Source of the DNA: Triops longicaudatus
Lineage: Eukaryota > Arthropoda > Branchiopoda > Notostraca > Triopsidae
DNA length: 64,000 bases
Direction: 5' to 3'
Assembly (NCBI GenBank): GCA_022885665.1
Contig: JAGQDJ010000023.1
Location: 930,001 to 994,000 of the forward strand
Shown in pieces: positions 38,001-49,500 of the stretch. Within the stretch, counting starts at the first letter, position 1, and each line of letters opens with the position of its first letter. The notes below the pieces were generated by a model. That model did not search any database, was not told where the DNA came from, and saw only the letters and a list, made by a program, of their open reading frames with translations. Position numbers and translations under genes: made by a program.

Positions 38001-38390
38001 AGCGCTGTGTACAACGCGGTGCGTTGTATGAAATCAACAACGTCGAAATCTGGTTGCTTGTTATTGGAGTGCTAGTGGGCATATTAGCTTTTGTGGCTAC
38101 TATTGTTGTCTGTTGTTTCTTTAAGAGGTGAGTAGCTGTTTTAAAGAGTACAAAGGTCTGTAGCTTGTCTTTTACGTAGGTATAAGCAAGGGAGGAAGAA
38201 AGTAATACGTCCGCCGGTGGTTGAAACTCCGCCTATTCACACTTTCGTCGCTGGTACGTTGCCACCTGGATCCGTGATTTCGGCCCCGATCGTTGACAAC
38301 CGCACCTACGAATGGCAGGAAACAGCAATTCCTGTTGATAGACCGATTTCCAGAGTCAGTAGTGCGCATCAATCACTTTATTACTCTTAA
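30208..38390 (+). CDS. Long single-pass cadherin (about 13 EC repeats; Cad74A/86C/87A-like)
   Basis: Calcium-dependent adhesion receptor of about 1846 residues from 23 exons: 30208-30523, 30578-30795, 31897-32175, 32239-32460, 32515-32653, 32717-33048, 33114-33479, 33531-33842, 33902-34126, 34197-34408, 34464-34594, 34648-34934, 35195-35302, 35383-35655, 35708-36172, 36225-36360, 36410-36585, 36767-36887, 36949-37118, 37174-37575, 37629-37943, 38003-38127 and 38180-38390. The total length is a multiple of three. It has an N-terminal signal peptide (MHFRITVLCVIFVRVNCVVG) and repeated LDRE and DxNDNxP linkers such as LQDANDNAPVF and VEDVNDNPPVF; several linkers are degenerate (VGDVPDEKP, VQAHNDLEP, VGDMTANDG). 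A membrane-proximal non-EC module (about 37590-37943) precedes the TM helix WLLVIGVLVGILAFVATIVV, then a tail of about 75 residues ending SLYYS. There is no catenin-binding region, so it is not a classical cadherin. The subfamily assignment is from memory and tentative; a CDH23/PCDH15-related role is possible. Confidence 0.92.
31392..31800 (+). other. Hairpin-rich segment in cadherin intron 2
   Basis: Three short perfect or near-perfect inverted repeats: GCCCGTC/GACGGGC at 31401-31418 (4-base loop), a 10-bp stem with one bulge at 31743-31769, and AGGCATC/GATGCCT at 31774-31794 (7-base loop). The first and last are followed within a few bases by ACAACAAAA-like sequence, and the two blocks share CTTAG and CAGGGA elements. 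Possibly remnants of one structured repeat; no family identified. Confidence 0.35.
34973..35002 (+). repeat. A30 homopolymer in a cadherin intron
   Basis: Thirty consecutive adenines in the intron 34935-35194, about 40 bases after the donor at 34934/34935. No flanking direct repeat or retrocopy body is evident, so it looks like a simple homopolymer. Confidence 0.9.
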
Positions 38391-38418
38391 AATACGGTGT
38401 CATCGTAACGCGTTTCGT

Positions 38419-38433
38419 TTTATTTTATTTATT
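38419..38433 (-). promoter_or_regulatory. Candidate polyadenylation signals for the PDZ scaffold
   Basis: Three overlapping AATAAA hexamers on the minus strand, about 320 bases beyond the scaffold stop. Confidence 0.4.
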
Positions 38434-38513
38434 TTTTAAACACCGGATAACAACTCGCAGCAATGTAATTTGGCGTATGCCTTGTATGGTAAACATTTTT
38501 ATACATTTCATAA

Positions 38514-38519
38514 ATTAAA
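38514..38519 (+). promoter_or_regulatory. Candidate polyadenylation signal for the cadherin
   Basis: ATTAAA about 125 bases after the cadherin stop, followed by TTG-rich sequence. Confidence 0.4.
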
Positions 38520-38751
38520 GAGTTGCCAAATATTTCTTTACACTGTACATACGCCAAGACTCGGCAGAACATGTTGTCTATGGAAAACAACTACAAAAAC
38601 TTAAAGAAAGATACTTTTGGACGCTCAATCGCTACACGAAAAAATGAAGCATTTTTGAACACGGAATGGCACCCTGACTTTTGGTACTTCTGGCGGACCT
38701 TTTGGGGTTCAAAGTACATGATAACAAAATAATAATGTTCATTAGTAACAG

Positions 38752-41700
38752 CTATTTAGGTATTTGTCGCACAGTAATTGACACCGGGCCACGCGTTTTC
38801 CTTAACAAATCAATGATTTCTTCTTTTGACAGGCCTTCAACATAATCGTTGTTCACCTGTGAAAGGAACAAAATAGCGAAGATATTATCTATAAGTCGAA
38901 CTTATCTATTCGAGTTACTTTGAGAATTTCATCGCCAACTTTAAGTCTTCCGTCTTTGGCTGCAACACTGTCTTCGTAAATGGCACTCACTGACGCTTTG
39001 CAGCCGTCAACTGAAACGCTGAAACCCAGTCGGCTATTCCAGCCTTTGTTTAATTCCACGACCACAACCTGTGAATCGTTTCATTTAATAAATGCTAAAA
39101 CTAGTCACACATTTGTTACCTTTCCCTGTTTATTGACGTGTAAATCGTCTAATGACATTTCTCTGTGCTCCTCGCAGAGCGATGGGGTTTCTTCGCCTAA
39201 ACTTGAAGGTGGCAACTCGTCTTCCGGAGTAAACAGGACGCCTTTCCACTTAAGCAACCCCTTTGTTGGTCCCGTAATGGCTTTGGTGATTTCTGTACTG
39301 TAATTAACGCATGATGGATTCTTATCACGGTCTGACAAACCTAACGGAGCATGTCGAGTAAATCCCACCGCTGCGTCGACAACGTCGGAATCATCTTCCG
39401 TTCGTGAAAGCTTATCTTCGTTTTCGATCGACAAATCCGTCCATTCCGAACTCAGGCTAAACGGCTCCAAAGGTTCTAATTTGCTGGTGTCGTCATGATC
39501 TGCGTAACTAGCCAGTTCCGGAGGTAGAAACTCTGAATCTGAATTGGTGCTGCCGTCACCTGCTTCACGGGGCTCATTACAAGGATCCAGTTGGATTGGA
39601 CTAATGCAATCACTCATCCTTTCAAGCAATGTATCAGCCATAGTACGACTGCTTTTTTCTTGCGGTGGCGTAAACAGGAATTTTTGTTTTTTCGTCGCAG
39701 AGTTGTTCAAATTCAGGAACGCCGGTCGGACAACTTTCTGTGACGAGCTTAGCCCTGTGGGCGTAAAGTATTCACCGGAGAGATTTGATGAATTACTCAT
39801 GAGACTTGTGTCCTTTTCGCTATCGCTTTCATGTAAAGGTGTCATGGCAGCGTTTGGCAACGGAGAGAGAAATACGTCCAGGCCGTAACCTGTAAGAATG
39901 GCGGAAGGTTAGACGCACATCCTCTTCAGATCTGCGAGAAAAACTCGTACGTTTCTGTGCAGTATAAATTCTACGTCATCGGTTGCCATATCATGTCATT
40001 TTACAAACTGAAAATTGCCGTGTTGAAGTACGATACTTCCAAAAGCCACTTGGTTAAAAAAAAATGCGCTTTGTTTACAGGTAAAAGTTAAGAACGCCGA
40101 AACGGTTTCCACCGTCCAGATAGGCTCGTAACCAAAATGTAGGACGGCGATTTCCAATTTGCACAGATGACTGGAAAGGAAAACAGGTATTTTCCACGAG
40201 GAAGCTATACTGCGTTCTGCTTAACTTATATTCAATTCATAAAGCAAGTGCACTTACGATCTCTGGCAACGGTAGCCAAGTCAGGACTTGGGGTTTTAGT
40301 CAGTCTCCTACGACGAGGTGAACTAGGCGTGACACTTCCAGTAGATGCACCGCTTCCATTTCGCCCAGAACTTGGGGATGCACCTCTTGATTCAGCTTGC
40401 TTCCTGGCTGCTAAATCGTGCAGCAAGTCTTGCGCTTCTTGTCTGTATTTTTTTTTAACGCGTGGTTAGCTTATTTTCCAGTTTTTAAATATCCAGTATC
40501 ACCTGAGAAGGGGTTTTGGTTTATTGAACGATACCGCGGGTTCTGGCTCCGTTGGGGATGTTGGTGAAACAGGTGTAAGGGCGGAATCTCGGAATAACCG
40601 AATGGTGACGGTGTCTGGACACCTTCTAAGGAACGCTATGGCTTCTTTATGGCTCATGGAAGAAATATCTACATTGTTGACCTATGCCGGAAAATATTGT
40701 ATGCATTACATTTTCGAGGTTACGTACTTGGACATTGAAATGGGTATAATAATACTTACACTTAAAATCTTATCACCCGCTCTAAGTCTTCCATCAGATA
40801 TAGCCGGCTCCTTGACCAATGAGCGAATGTAGTGCCCTAAGACACTTTCGTCCTCCTTCCTTAGGGTAAAACCGAGGCTGCCATTAACTTTAGTTAGTGT
40901 CACTTCAAATTCCTGCACGGGTTTGATCAAAATGTGAGGAAAACTTTCTTGATTTCTCAGTTTCGTCCAACACTTACCCCTAAGGACGAATAGGAATACT
41001 GCAATGTCAACAAGTTATGACTAGGTGATAACGTCTTGAAGGTAAAAATATCCGGATTTTCGCTAGGAACCTCCAAACCTAAACGGCATGCAGTTTCTTT
41101 TGGCAAACGGCATACTGTGAGTGTGGTTTCCTTTGGACAGGTCCGCAAAACTTCCAAGGCTTCCTGAAACATGTAAAGCACACATTTTAATAAAAAGGAA
41201 AAACTTATAATTGTAGTTTTTTTAAAAAAAAAATCGGACGTGCTGAAGTTGAAGATTTAAAGACGCTTAACTTCCGTGCTTAACAACCGTTACGATTTTT
41301 CACAGCGATAACCGTCACGGTTCAATGACCATTCCCTATTCTCCTGTTGAATGCGAAAGTTGACCCACCTAACTGCAACTTACGAAGTCATCAAGTGACA
41401 CTTGTCTACCATAATGTCCTCCTTACAAACGAAACTTTTGTATTATAATTGAAAGCAAAACCAGGAACTCGGTCATTAAAAACCCACCTAAAGTAAAAGG
41501 TGGACACCAGGGTCAAGCGTGAGAAGTCTCGGTTTCCAACGCTTGGGCTTCACGAGTTCCATTTTGACTCGTCATTTCCCTTGCACCCGAGTAAGTAGGA
41601 ATTGAAGGATTGAACATGTCCTTTCCCGCGCCCTTTGGGGTCTTGCACTTTTCATTTCCTTGTACCTTTCGTTGATCTAGTACGTAGCAAATAACTTGCT

Positions 41701-44700
41701 CACGACTGCTTTTATTGCCCCTAGCACAGAACTGAATGCTACTAAAAGCCAAAACAAGCAGCATCGAGCTTACCGAGTTCAAGGACCCTGGCTCCATTAA
41801 AGTAAATACCTCACATTGACGGAAAACGCAGTTAACCCTGTGTTACGAACCAGCACAAAGAAAACTTGGTTACAGTTTTAGGTAAATTGGTTCTAAACTA
41901 CAGGGCGTAAACTGCAGGGATTTGTGGATGGGTTACTTTGTGTGAACAGGTCTCCAAGCAGTCAAGCAAGTTTGGTGCAGTAGCGAAGTGTGGGCGTTTT
42001 CCCCCATTCTTGGGACAACTGATACCCAAACAACGTACACTAGCTGTAAGAACGACAATAAGAAAGTTGTTCATATGGAAACAAAATACGCCATTCTCGA
42101 GTATGATCTGCACACCTAAAACGAGAAAGTTGAAAAGCTTTGAGCAGACACTTTCCAATAAATGTTGGGTTACTTTCAGAGGGGAATGTGTACGATTTAT
42201 CGTCATAAGTATCTCTAGAACGCTTTTATGGAGCTGACTCATGCCCCAGGTTCCAACGGCTGTGTATTTCACACCTGTGCTATTTACAGCCAACAGTATG
42301 GCACTAGCCAACAACGCCTACGTGGTTATCCTACTAATAAATCTATATTACCAACCAAATCTCGTGTCGCGTGATATTTCAGTTTGTTACACTAAAGGCC
42401 TAAAATCGTAGCTTTTTGCAAATTTTTCACTTCTCTAGGAAACCATTTTTTTCCGCTTTAAGGTTTTCGTAAACATCCACAACAACCGCGAACGTATGGA
42501 ATTTTAGCTTCCACCGGTGTACAGAGCACAGCATTCGTGAAGTTATTCTTAGTACAACCACTCCGAATCTATCGTTTCAATAGCAACAACGTGTGACGTC
42601 ATAACCATCCAATTCTTTCAGTGACGCTTCTAGGCAGAAAGTTACCCCTGATTCCATCCAAACACTGGTGGCTGTTTCAGCTACGGGAGTTCTGGCAAAT
42701 CCTAGAAGCTCACGGAGCTTAAATTACCCCCCTCAAGTCGTCAAAGAGGCTTATGTGGCTTCCGATTACTACACATACTACACAACCTGTATGCTTATGC
42801 ATTAAAAGCCAGGTAATCATAAAGTTTACTTACGTGATTTGTGAGGCCCGTGAGCTGGGTCTGGTTTGCGGCCAGGAGCAAATCGCCCGGTTGTAACTGT
42901 CCCGTAGCCCACGCAGCACCGTGCGGGAATATCTTTTTGATCCGAATTAATCCAGCCCAAGCAGGAGCAGGTCCGGGAGGTTTGTCATCCGTTGGTGAAG
43001 GTTCGATTCCTCCCGTTACGCTTAAACCCAAGCCTTGTGCGGTTTTCTGGATCATTACGTGAAACACGCGGTCTAAAATGATAAACAGGCAAAAAATGTG
43101 ATACAGGAATGCTTGGAACACTGACGTAGGTTACAGAGAACGTTTCCACATTTTAGACCATGTCATCACCTTGATGACTTCAAACAGCCTGGGTTTTCTA
43201 GCCATAGCGCAACTAAACACGCGTGCACGAACGCCAGAAATGGAGCTGGCGTTACCTTCAGAGGTAACCAGAGAAAATTCAAACCGTGCATGATGGGAAG
43301 TAGGAGGGCCCGAAGCACGCGTAACCAACATGAGAAACGACACAACGTTTTTTGAATGGACCTTGTTTTTGTACAGGTCCATCAGGTGACTTTTTCGAGT
43401 CTTGCAGAGCATGACATTACAAGAAATAGAGTGTTCAGTAGCACGTTAGACATTTCGTTTACAATAATCCTGATATTTCAGGATTCAAATTCAGAATCGC
43501 GAGTAGATCTCCTTATAGCTTTTTATAATGTATGCTATCGCTCAAAAATGGATCTGAAAATAATACAAAAATATGGAGGAATCTACGCTACCCATCGCGA
43601 CGCACTATAAAAGAAACATTAATCCAAATTTAAGATTCTACCGTGTCAAAAAAAAAATGCCTGAAACTCGACGTTTTCTTGTGCACTCCATTTCCATCGC
43701 GAAAAAGTACAGTACACAAATGATCTGTTCGACTTCTGATGAAACTCTTCAATTTTACATCCTACCGAGAAGATTTATTTTTATTGACGTAAGCATAGCT
43801 CGTTGCTTACCAAAAAAGTTTTTGGGCGAGACATCCACTTCCGATACACAGTGAAAATAACACGAATCTCTACGTGAATTCACAACTCCGTTTGTTCTGA
43901 CAGATGTCAAAATCATTAGTGAGCATTTGGTGATTCTTACACACGACATAAATTATCCGATTACAGGGGCGTCTGTCATAACAAAGTCATTAAGAGGGAT
44001 TTTTTCTGTGCTATCAAACGTGTTCAGGATAAACTATTTGTATGCTTTGGATCACCGTTTATGCCAATTAGTAGGAAATCAAAGGGGGAGAGCTGGGAGT
44101 GTTAACTGCTTGTTTTTTGTATTTTCAAATGGCACTCGTTTCATTTCCTTTCCCTAATAGTAACGAGTCAGGATGACGTCACAGCAACCCTAAGCTTTAC
44201 AAGTTCCGTCCTCCGGACATCCGTCCCCAATATAAAGAACACATGTATTTTCCCATCTTCAACAGAAGTCTAACCGAAAACGATTTGAAAATTTACGTCC
44301 TCAAGAGCTTCAACCTCAATTCAAACCAAAAACCTAAAAAAGACTACGAAATTTGACAACGTTATGTCATACCGAAAAAGTGTCCAGTAATATGGGTATT
44401 GTTAACCGCTACGTCACAGGCGCGTCACCCGATTATCCGCGTCCTCGAAGAATAAGTATAAAAGTACGCTTACCTTTCGAGACGAATTTAAAGAGGTCAT
44501 CCAGTATGTCGATATCCTTGATTTGGCTTGTGTCATGACCGTCACTGGTTTCGTTTTGCAACGTCCAGTTGTATAAATCCATGTGTTTGTGACTTTTTGC
44601 ATCGGTCGCAAGACTATTGAGTCGCCCAGAATACACAATGGCTTCTTCCAAGGTGGTGAAACTGGATTTGGCACGATTGCACCATGGAGCGCCGTGTTGT

Positions 44701-47700
44701 CCACTCGGCAGATAATTATGCTCGCTGACGTCCTCGTCCTCTTCTTCTTCTTGAAGTTTCTCAGAACTGTAGCCTAAATCGTTGGCAGGATCTGACTGTA
44801 AAGACGAACGCGGACTGGTTGTTACACTGCTGGATACCGAGTGTTGCTGGTCGACACCATGCATTTGGTCTAAAAACATGCCCTGCCGATGGATAGTAGC
44901 TGGCCAGGACGTATTCACGTTCCCTTCACTTGGCATTTGTGGCGTCAATACGTCCAGCATGTTGCTGTTTAGACTAACTTTGCACAATTCAAGTGGGAAA
45001 GGAGGCGGATTGGGTGCCCATAATTCTTGCTCTGTCAAGTCAGCCGGGAAAACTGTTCCACCATGGCATGAAGAGCTCTGGCTTGTGTTCGCATGCGAGG
45101 CGAAAGCGAGCCGATTATTAGGATCAACAGCCACGTAATGCGAAATAGTCTGCAAAGGCTGGTTCACTATTGCGGTTTCGGGAGAACTGTTGGAGTAATC
45201 CAATGGAGTTTCACTGACACTGACGGATGGTTTCACAATCCCAGATTCTGAAGCAAAATCGCGGCTCTGTTCGTGTTTACAAAGGTCCCTTGAAGTCCAC
45301 GCTCCTTTCGCAGCCGACGATACACACCGGTCGCAAGACGCGAGCGGAATGCTAGACTGACTACCCATTCGGGCCCACCTTTCCCTGTCGAGATCACCGC
45401 CACTTGGAGGTGGGAATGTCCATTCACACGAAGGACGAGCTTCAAGTGAAGGAATGGACGCGTGGAGCACCGGCTGCCACTGCGAAACAGATGGATTTGA
45501 AGGTTTTGCGGTTACAGTCTCAGCACTCGCTCTTAATGACGGTGTCCGGGAAGTCTGAGATATGGACGTCGGGCTTCCTAATGATTGCAAAAGTTCAATT
45601 GCCATTAATCGAGAGTTTTTTTTATTGCCATTTGCACAAGGCGGTACAGGAAAAAACGTGCGATCATACAGCACAATAAAATAGACAAGTAATGATATAC
45701 TTACAATTGTGCAGCGTGCAATGCTTTGTTTTCCTTGTCTTATTACAACTTATTGTATTTGATATACTATAACACTAAAATATACTATAACAGTGAAATG
45801 AGCTACAGGAACTTATTTTCAAGGGGTGAATTTTTATTTCTTTTCTCACTCTCGTATGACTTTTTCCTTCTATTTCTTTCATTTAATTTAGTTTCTTTCT
45901 CTTTTTGTATTTGTCTTTCTTTTCTTTTTTTGGGGGGGTGGGGGTAAGGTGGGGTGTTTGACGTATAAAAGTACTATTGAGCGCAATAAGCGCGGTATTG
46001 TTTTACTTTCCCTTACAGTCAGGTATTGCAGTTTAGAATTAAACTAAGTTATTAAATGGGTAGCCTCTATACCGGTTCTTGCATCAGAATGGGGTCGATT
46101 TTGGTTCTTTGGCAACATTCCTGGACCGTCTGTCGCATATATAATAAGAGAGGGGATTGTAGAGAGTGAAAAAGCTTGGTTGGAATTCAAGTTTTGAAGG
46201 CTCTTTCTGTTTAGGTCGTCTCGTTTCTCTTATTTTGTACTTGTTGCCGGTCGTCAAGGAGAAATGAAGACGGTGTTGTTGATTAGCACTTACAATGTAG
46301 TAAGTGAATTAAGTAACGGTCTTCGTATAACATTGCCGTTGTCCTTAGCAACGAGAGACTAACACGCACCTGTGCGATGACGACTACCGCCGAAACAATT
46401 GTTTCCTGTAGTAGACATTGCGCATTACGGGTTCTAGGATTTTCTGATTTATGCCCTAGCTTGTATTCTTTCATAAAGGATTTTCGAAACACGATTAATG
46501 TGGCCTTGGAGGTTAATGGCAACCAGCAAATTTTTCTCGATTATCAGAGCGATTTTAATCGAAAGCTAATCTAACTCTGACTCACATTACATTCTATTCT
46601 GTAAGAGACTGAATGTATGAAGGACGTCTATGAAAAGACTGTCTTGGGTACATCTAACTCCCAATCACGCGAACATCCAATTTTCTAACCGTTTCCTAGA
46701 ATAGAGAGTATTCATACCAGACGAACACGACTGATGGGTTTTGCTGATTTGCCTACACCCTCGAATCAATAAGCGGAATGTGCTGACGTGATTCAAATTA
46801 AGGATATTGTTCAAGACTGATGAGCTAGCCCTTAATACAGCAACAGTACAATGGTCGTCAACTTTTTTTTCCTGACCCAGGTCCGTGATCAGAAATCTGA
46901 TATCATGGTGGGTATCTGTCTAGTCCTATCAACCAACCATAGAACAATACATATGGTCTTTTTTTACTATTCAAGCTGTTCGATTCCTCGGAGCTTTTTC
47001 GCAAAGCCAGCAATTATGACATTAACACGAACATAGCTACCGATATTTCTTTTGAAATGCACAACGTTGTAACCGTCACAGTCTGAAATACCACAGGCAA
47101 AAAAAGCTATGCAGGTTTCAGATTGTATGGGGTTTGCCTTGTCCATTTCGCCTTGCTCAAGGCAAGGCAGCCAAAACCAAGGGTTCGCCAGCTCACTTTA
47201 CTATATTGCGTTTGCTCCCATAAAAGCCAATCCTTCTTATCCCCAAAAAGCAGAAAGTATGTCAATCCCCCTGGAAAGGTTTTCGCTGTTCATCGGCCAT
47301 ACTTGTTTTTGATTAAAAGTACTCTATGCTAGCTATCACCCCAAAAAATCTCGAAGAGGAAGAACGGGGCGCTGGGATTGATGACGAGTTACGGTCTTTT
47401 TTATACATAAGGGTAATATTAGTTCCCAACATGTGAAAACGGTTGCTCCGCTGGTTCTATACAAGTTAGCCTGCGTTCTTGTCCTATTGCACGCTAGATC
47501 GAAGTTGAGCAGGAAATAAGGGTTGATGAATAGTGCTTTTCTACTTTATGATACAAGGACCAAGCTCGAAGCAAGAAAAGAATGAACCAAGCTTAGAAAT
47601 GACGGGAGTGCAAGGAAATTCCGAAAAGTGGTTGGCATGCCGAATGTGAGGAACTATGCAGAAAATGACCCTGGTACTAAAAGCACAAGGTCAGGGCCAA

Positions 47701-49500
47701 GCCAACTGGTCAGCCATTCCTTCCAGTTTTTGTCACTGTCCCTTGAATGCTTGCTTAATCTTGGAATCATACTTCCTCTCCAGCTCGCCGCTACTAATTG
47801 CCCCCTTCGCATTGCATGCCTGCCCAGAAGTTCCAACTTCTTCTGACCTTGAAATGTCATTTTCGCTCAAGTATAAAGTATACTTTGAGAGAAATTTTGT
47901 GATTCTTATGAACCGTGCCTTATTTACACCATGCCAACTTGACTTGTTTACACTATGCGACTAAGTAAGCTGCGATGTGTCCAGGCACTTCATCAAGGTA
48001 AGTCGCATGGTGTAGGTAATGCATTAGCCCAACAGTGTTCAAAGCCGTTTTCTTTTGGTTTACCTCGAAGCGCGACGATGCACTCCCTTCAACGTCGTAA
48101 TCTGTACACTGTCAGCTGGAAAAATTAGTAACTAAAAGTTTTTTCTAGGTCACGCACTTGATGGCAATGACAACAAGGAAACGCAGCGTAGCATTCCTCA
48201 CTGGTATGTCTGTGCCACGAGAAGGGATCATAGCTACTACTGAAACGGTCTTGCGACCTTATGATAGAAGGGACCTACGCTAACGCGATCAAGGGGAGGG
48301 CAGGTGCGCCAACTTAAGCGCCTTTACCGTGTCCAGGTAAAAGAAAAAAAAAACTGGTAGGAACGCAATTATGTTACTCAAAGAGCTCTGCTGCGCCATC
48401 TAGGTTACAGTATATTTACCTGCATGGTTCATAGACAAGGCGCGATAAGGTGCGACGTTCGGTTCCCTTTTGGACGTGTGCGCAGACAATACCAGGACGC
48501 TGGGGGTCCTAGGCTTGGCGAGGCTAGGCTTGGTTTTCGTGACAGTCGTAGGAGCGGCTGAATTGCTCATTTTGCGTGGATTAGAACTATGTTTAGGTAG
48601 GGTGTTTGAGGGTCCAGTAACACGACGTTCCTTTCGTCGCGGAATTTCCGTTAAAGACGTTTTCGGGGTTTGCGGTGGCTGCTGGCATTGTTCTTTGTTC
48701 AGGAGTTTGTTGCTTTCAGAGTAAATGCGAATCAAAGGTAGGGCTTTGGTTTGGGGCATTTTTACGGTAGTTTTCGAGATTGAGGTAATGGTATGCGCTT
48801 GAGGTGATGGGACCACATTACCCAAGGGTGCAGCGCGAGTGGAAGTGGACTGGGTTGTTTTTTTGTCCACAACCTTGCCTCTCCGTGGTAAGGTAGAATG
48901 CGTCGTCGGGCTGGGTGCCGGTATTCTTGACTTGGCTGGGGTGCTTCCGGTAAACTTGTCGTTCTTGAGGGTGTTAGCTTTGCTGGGAATTTGAGTAGAA
49001 GGAAGGGCCTGCGTGGTAGGCAGTCTACTTAAAGGACGATTGTCGTAACTGCTGTTCCGTTTTTTTAGTGTATGGCTACCATAATTAGAAACAGTGGTGT
49101 TGGTTGTAGGAGAAGAACAGGGGTGGGTGCTATTGTTAGTGTCCGGCCCGGAAATGCCTACAGAGCCCACGCCTGAGGCTCTTCGAGCGCTACAGGCTGC
49201 GACGGCAACGAGGTCAGGGATGCTGTAAACCGAACGACATCGTTCCTGCGTTGACCCTTGCTGTTCGTTTTCTTTCTTTTCCAGGCCTGCTCTGGAAACA
49301 GTATAACTTTTCAGTACCTTGGGTGCTATTGTTGGCCGTTTTGGTTGCTGGGGCCCAGTTTTTAGACCCTCACTAGAAAGGTTCCGAGACTGATTCCGAG
49401 GTGTTAATACAGGACCCGGGTTTCGACATCTGGAAATGTTTTTTGACGTTTTGGACACAGTCTTTTCAGATCCAGGTCGTAATACAGTTGCTGTCGCCAT
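38752..49500 (-). CDS. PTPN13/FRMPD2-like scaffold, C-terminal half (three PDZ domains, no phosphatase)
   Basis: Exons in transcript order: 49500-48420, 45577-44474, 43072-42834, 41163-40978, 40912-40760, 40681-40503, 40442-40258, 39889-39120, 39068-38919 and 38856-38752 (TAG stop). If translation starts at the ATG at 49500 the product is 1383 residues. A Ser/Thr/Pro-rich basic region and a second Ser-rich region with an acidic EEEEDEDV run come first. Then a PDZ (GLGLSVTGG, IRIKKIFPHGAA, LQPGDLLLAAN) resembling PTPN13 PDZ3, and a PDZ (GSLGFTLRKEDE, EPAISDGRLRAGDKILSVNN) resembling PTPN13 PDZ4. After a linker of about 300 residues comes a final PDZ (RLGFSVSVDG, AAKDGRLKVGDEILKVNN), and the protein ends IPK. 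No tyrosine-phosphatase domain follows; the opposite-strand cadherin begins within 0.4 kb. It probably belongs to the same gene as the KIND-FERM-PDZ1 part at 52517-61004, joined through an acceptor at 49429/49430, or it may use its own promoter. Confidence 0.85.
41513..41797 (-). CDS. Possible small secreted or membrane ORF inside a PDZ-scaffold intron
   Basis: A 94-codon frame with a true ATG (MEPGSLNSVSS) and a hydrophobic stretch, SMLLVLAFSSIQFCA, near its start, followed by a Lys/Gly/Thr-rich polar tail. It lies wholly in the 41164-42833 intron on the same strand. A strong donor-like GTAAGC occurs after codon 8. No family is recognised and random ORFs of this size occur here, so support is weak. 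Confidence 0.15.
   Translation of the reverse strand: MEPGSLNSVSSMLLVLAFSSIQFCARGNKSSREQVICYVLDQRKVQGNEKCKTPKGAGKDMFNPSIPTYSGAREMTSQNGTREAQALETETSHA
48420..49500 (-). other. Dual-use exon: internal first exon or spliced middle exon
   Basis: Read from ATG at 49500 it is a first exon (MATATVLRPG), with an in-frame TGA about 36 bases upstream and no AG acceptor between. Read from a good acceptor (CATTTCCAG) just before 49429 it starts with one leftover base, exactly what the donor at 52521 (phase 2) needs. Both readings share the frame from CRNPGPVLTP onward. Confidence 0.5.

Larger units (their letters stand above)
38391..38751. other. Convergent 3' ends of the cadherin and the PDZ scaffold
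   Basis: Non-coding stretch between the cadherin stop (38390, +) and the scaffold stop (38752, -). Plus-strand ATTAAA lies at 38514-38519 and overlapping minus-strand AATAAA copies lie at 38419-38433. Used as end signals, these would make the two 3' UTRs overlap by about 100-150 bases. Confidence 0.5.

Noticed and set aside
43000..43010. Exact tRNA B-box-like GGTTCGATTCC on the plus strand
   Set aside because: It is the reverse strand of a coding PDZ exon (GGIEPSP region) and no cloverleaf or A-box can be built around it.
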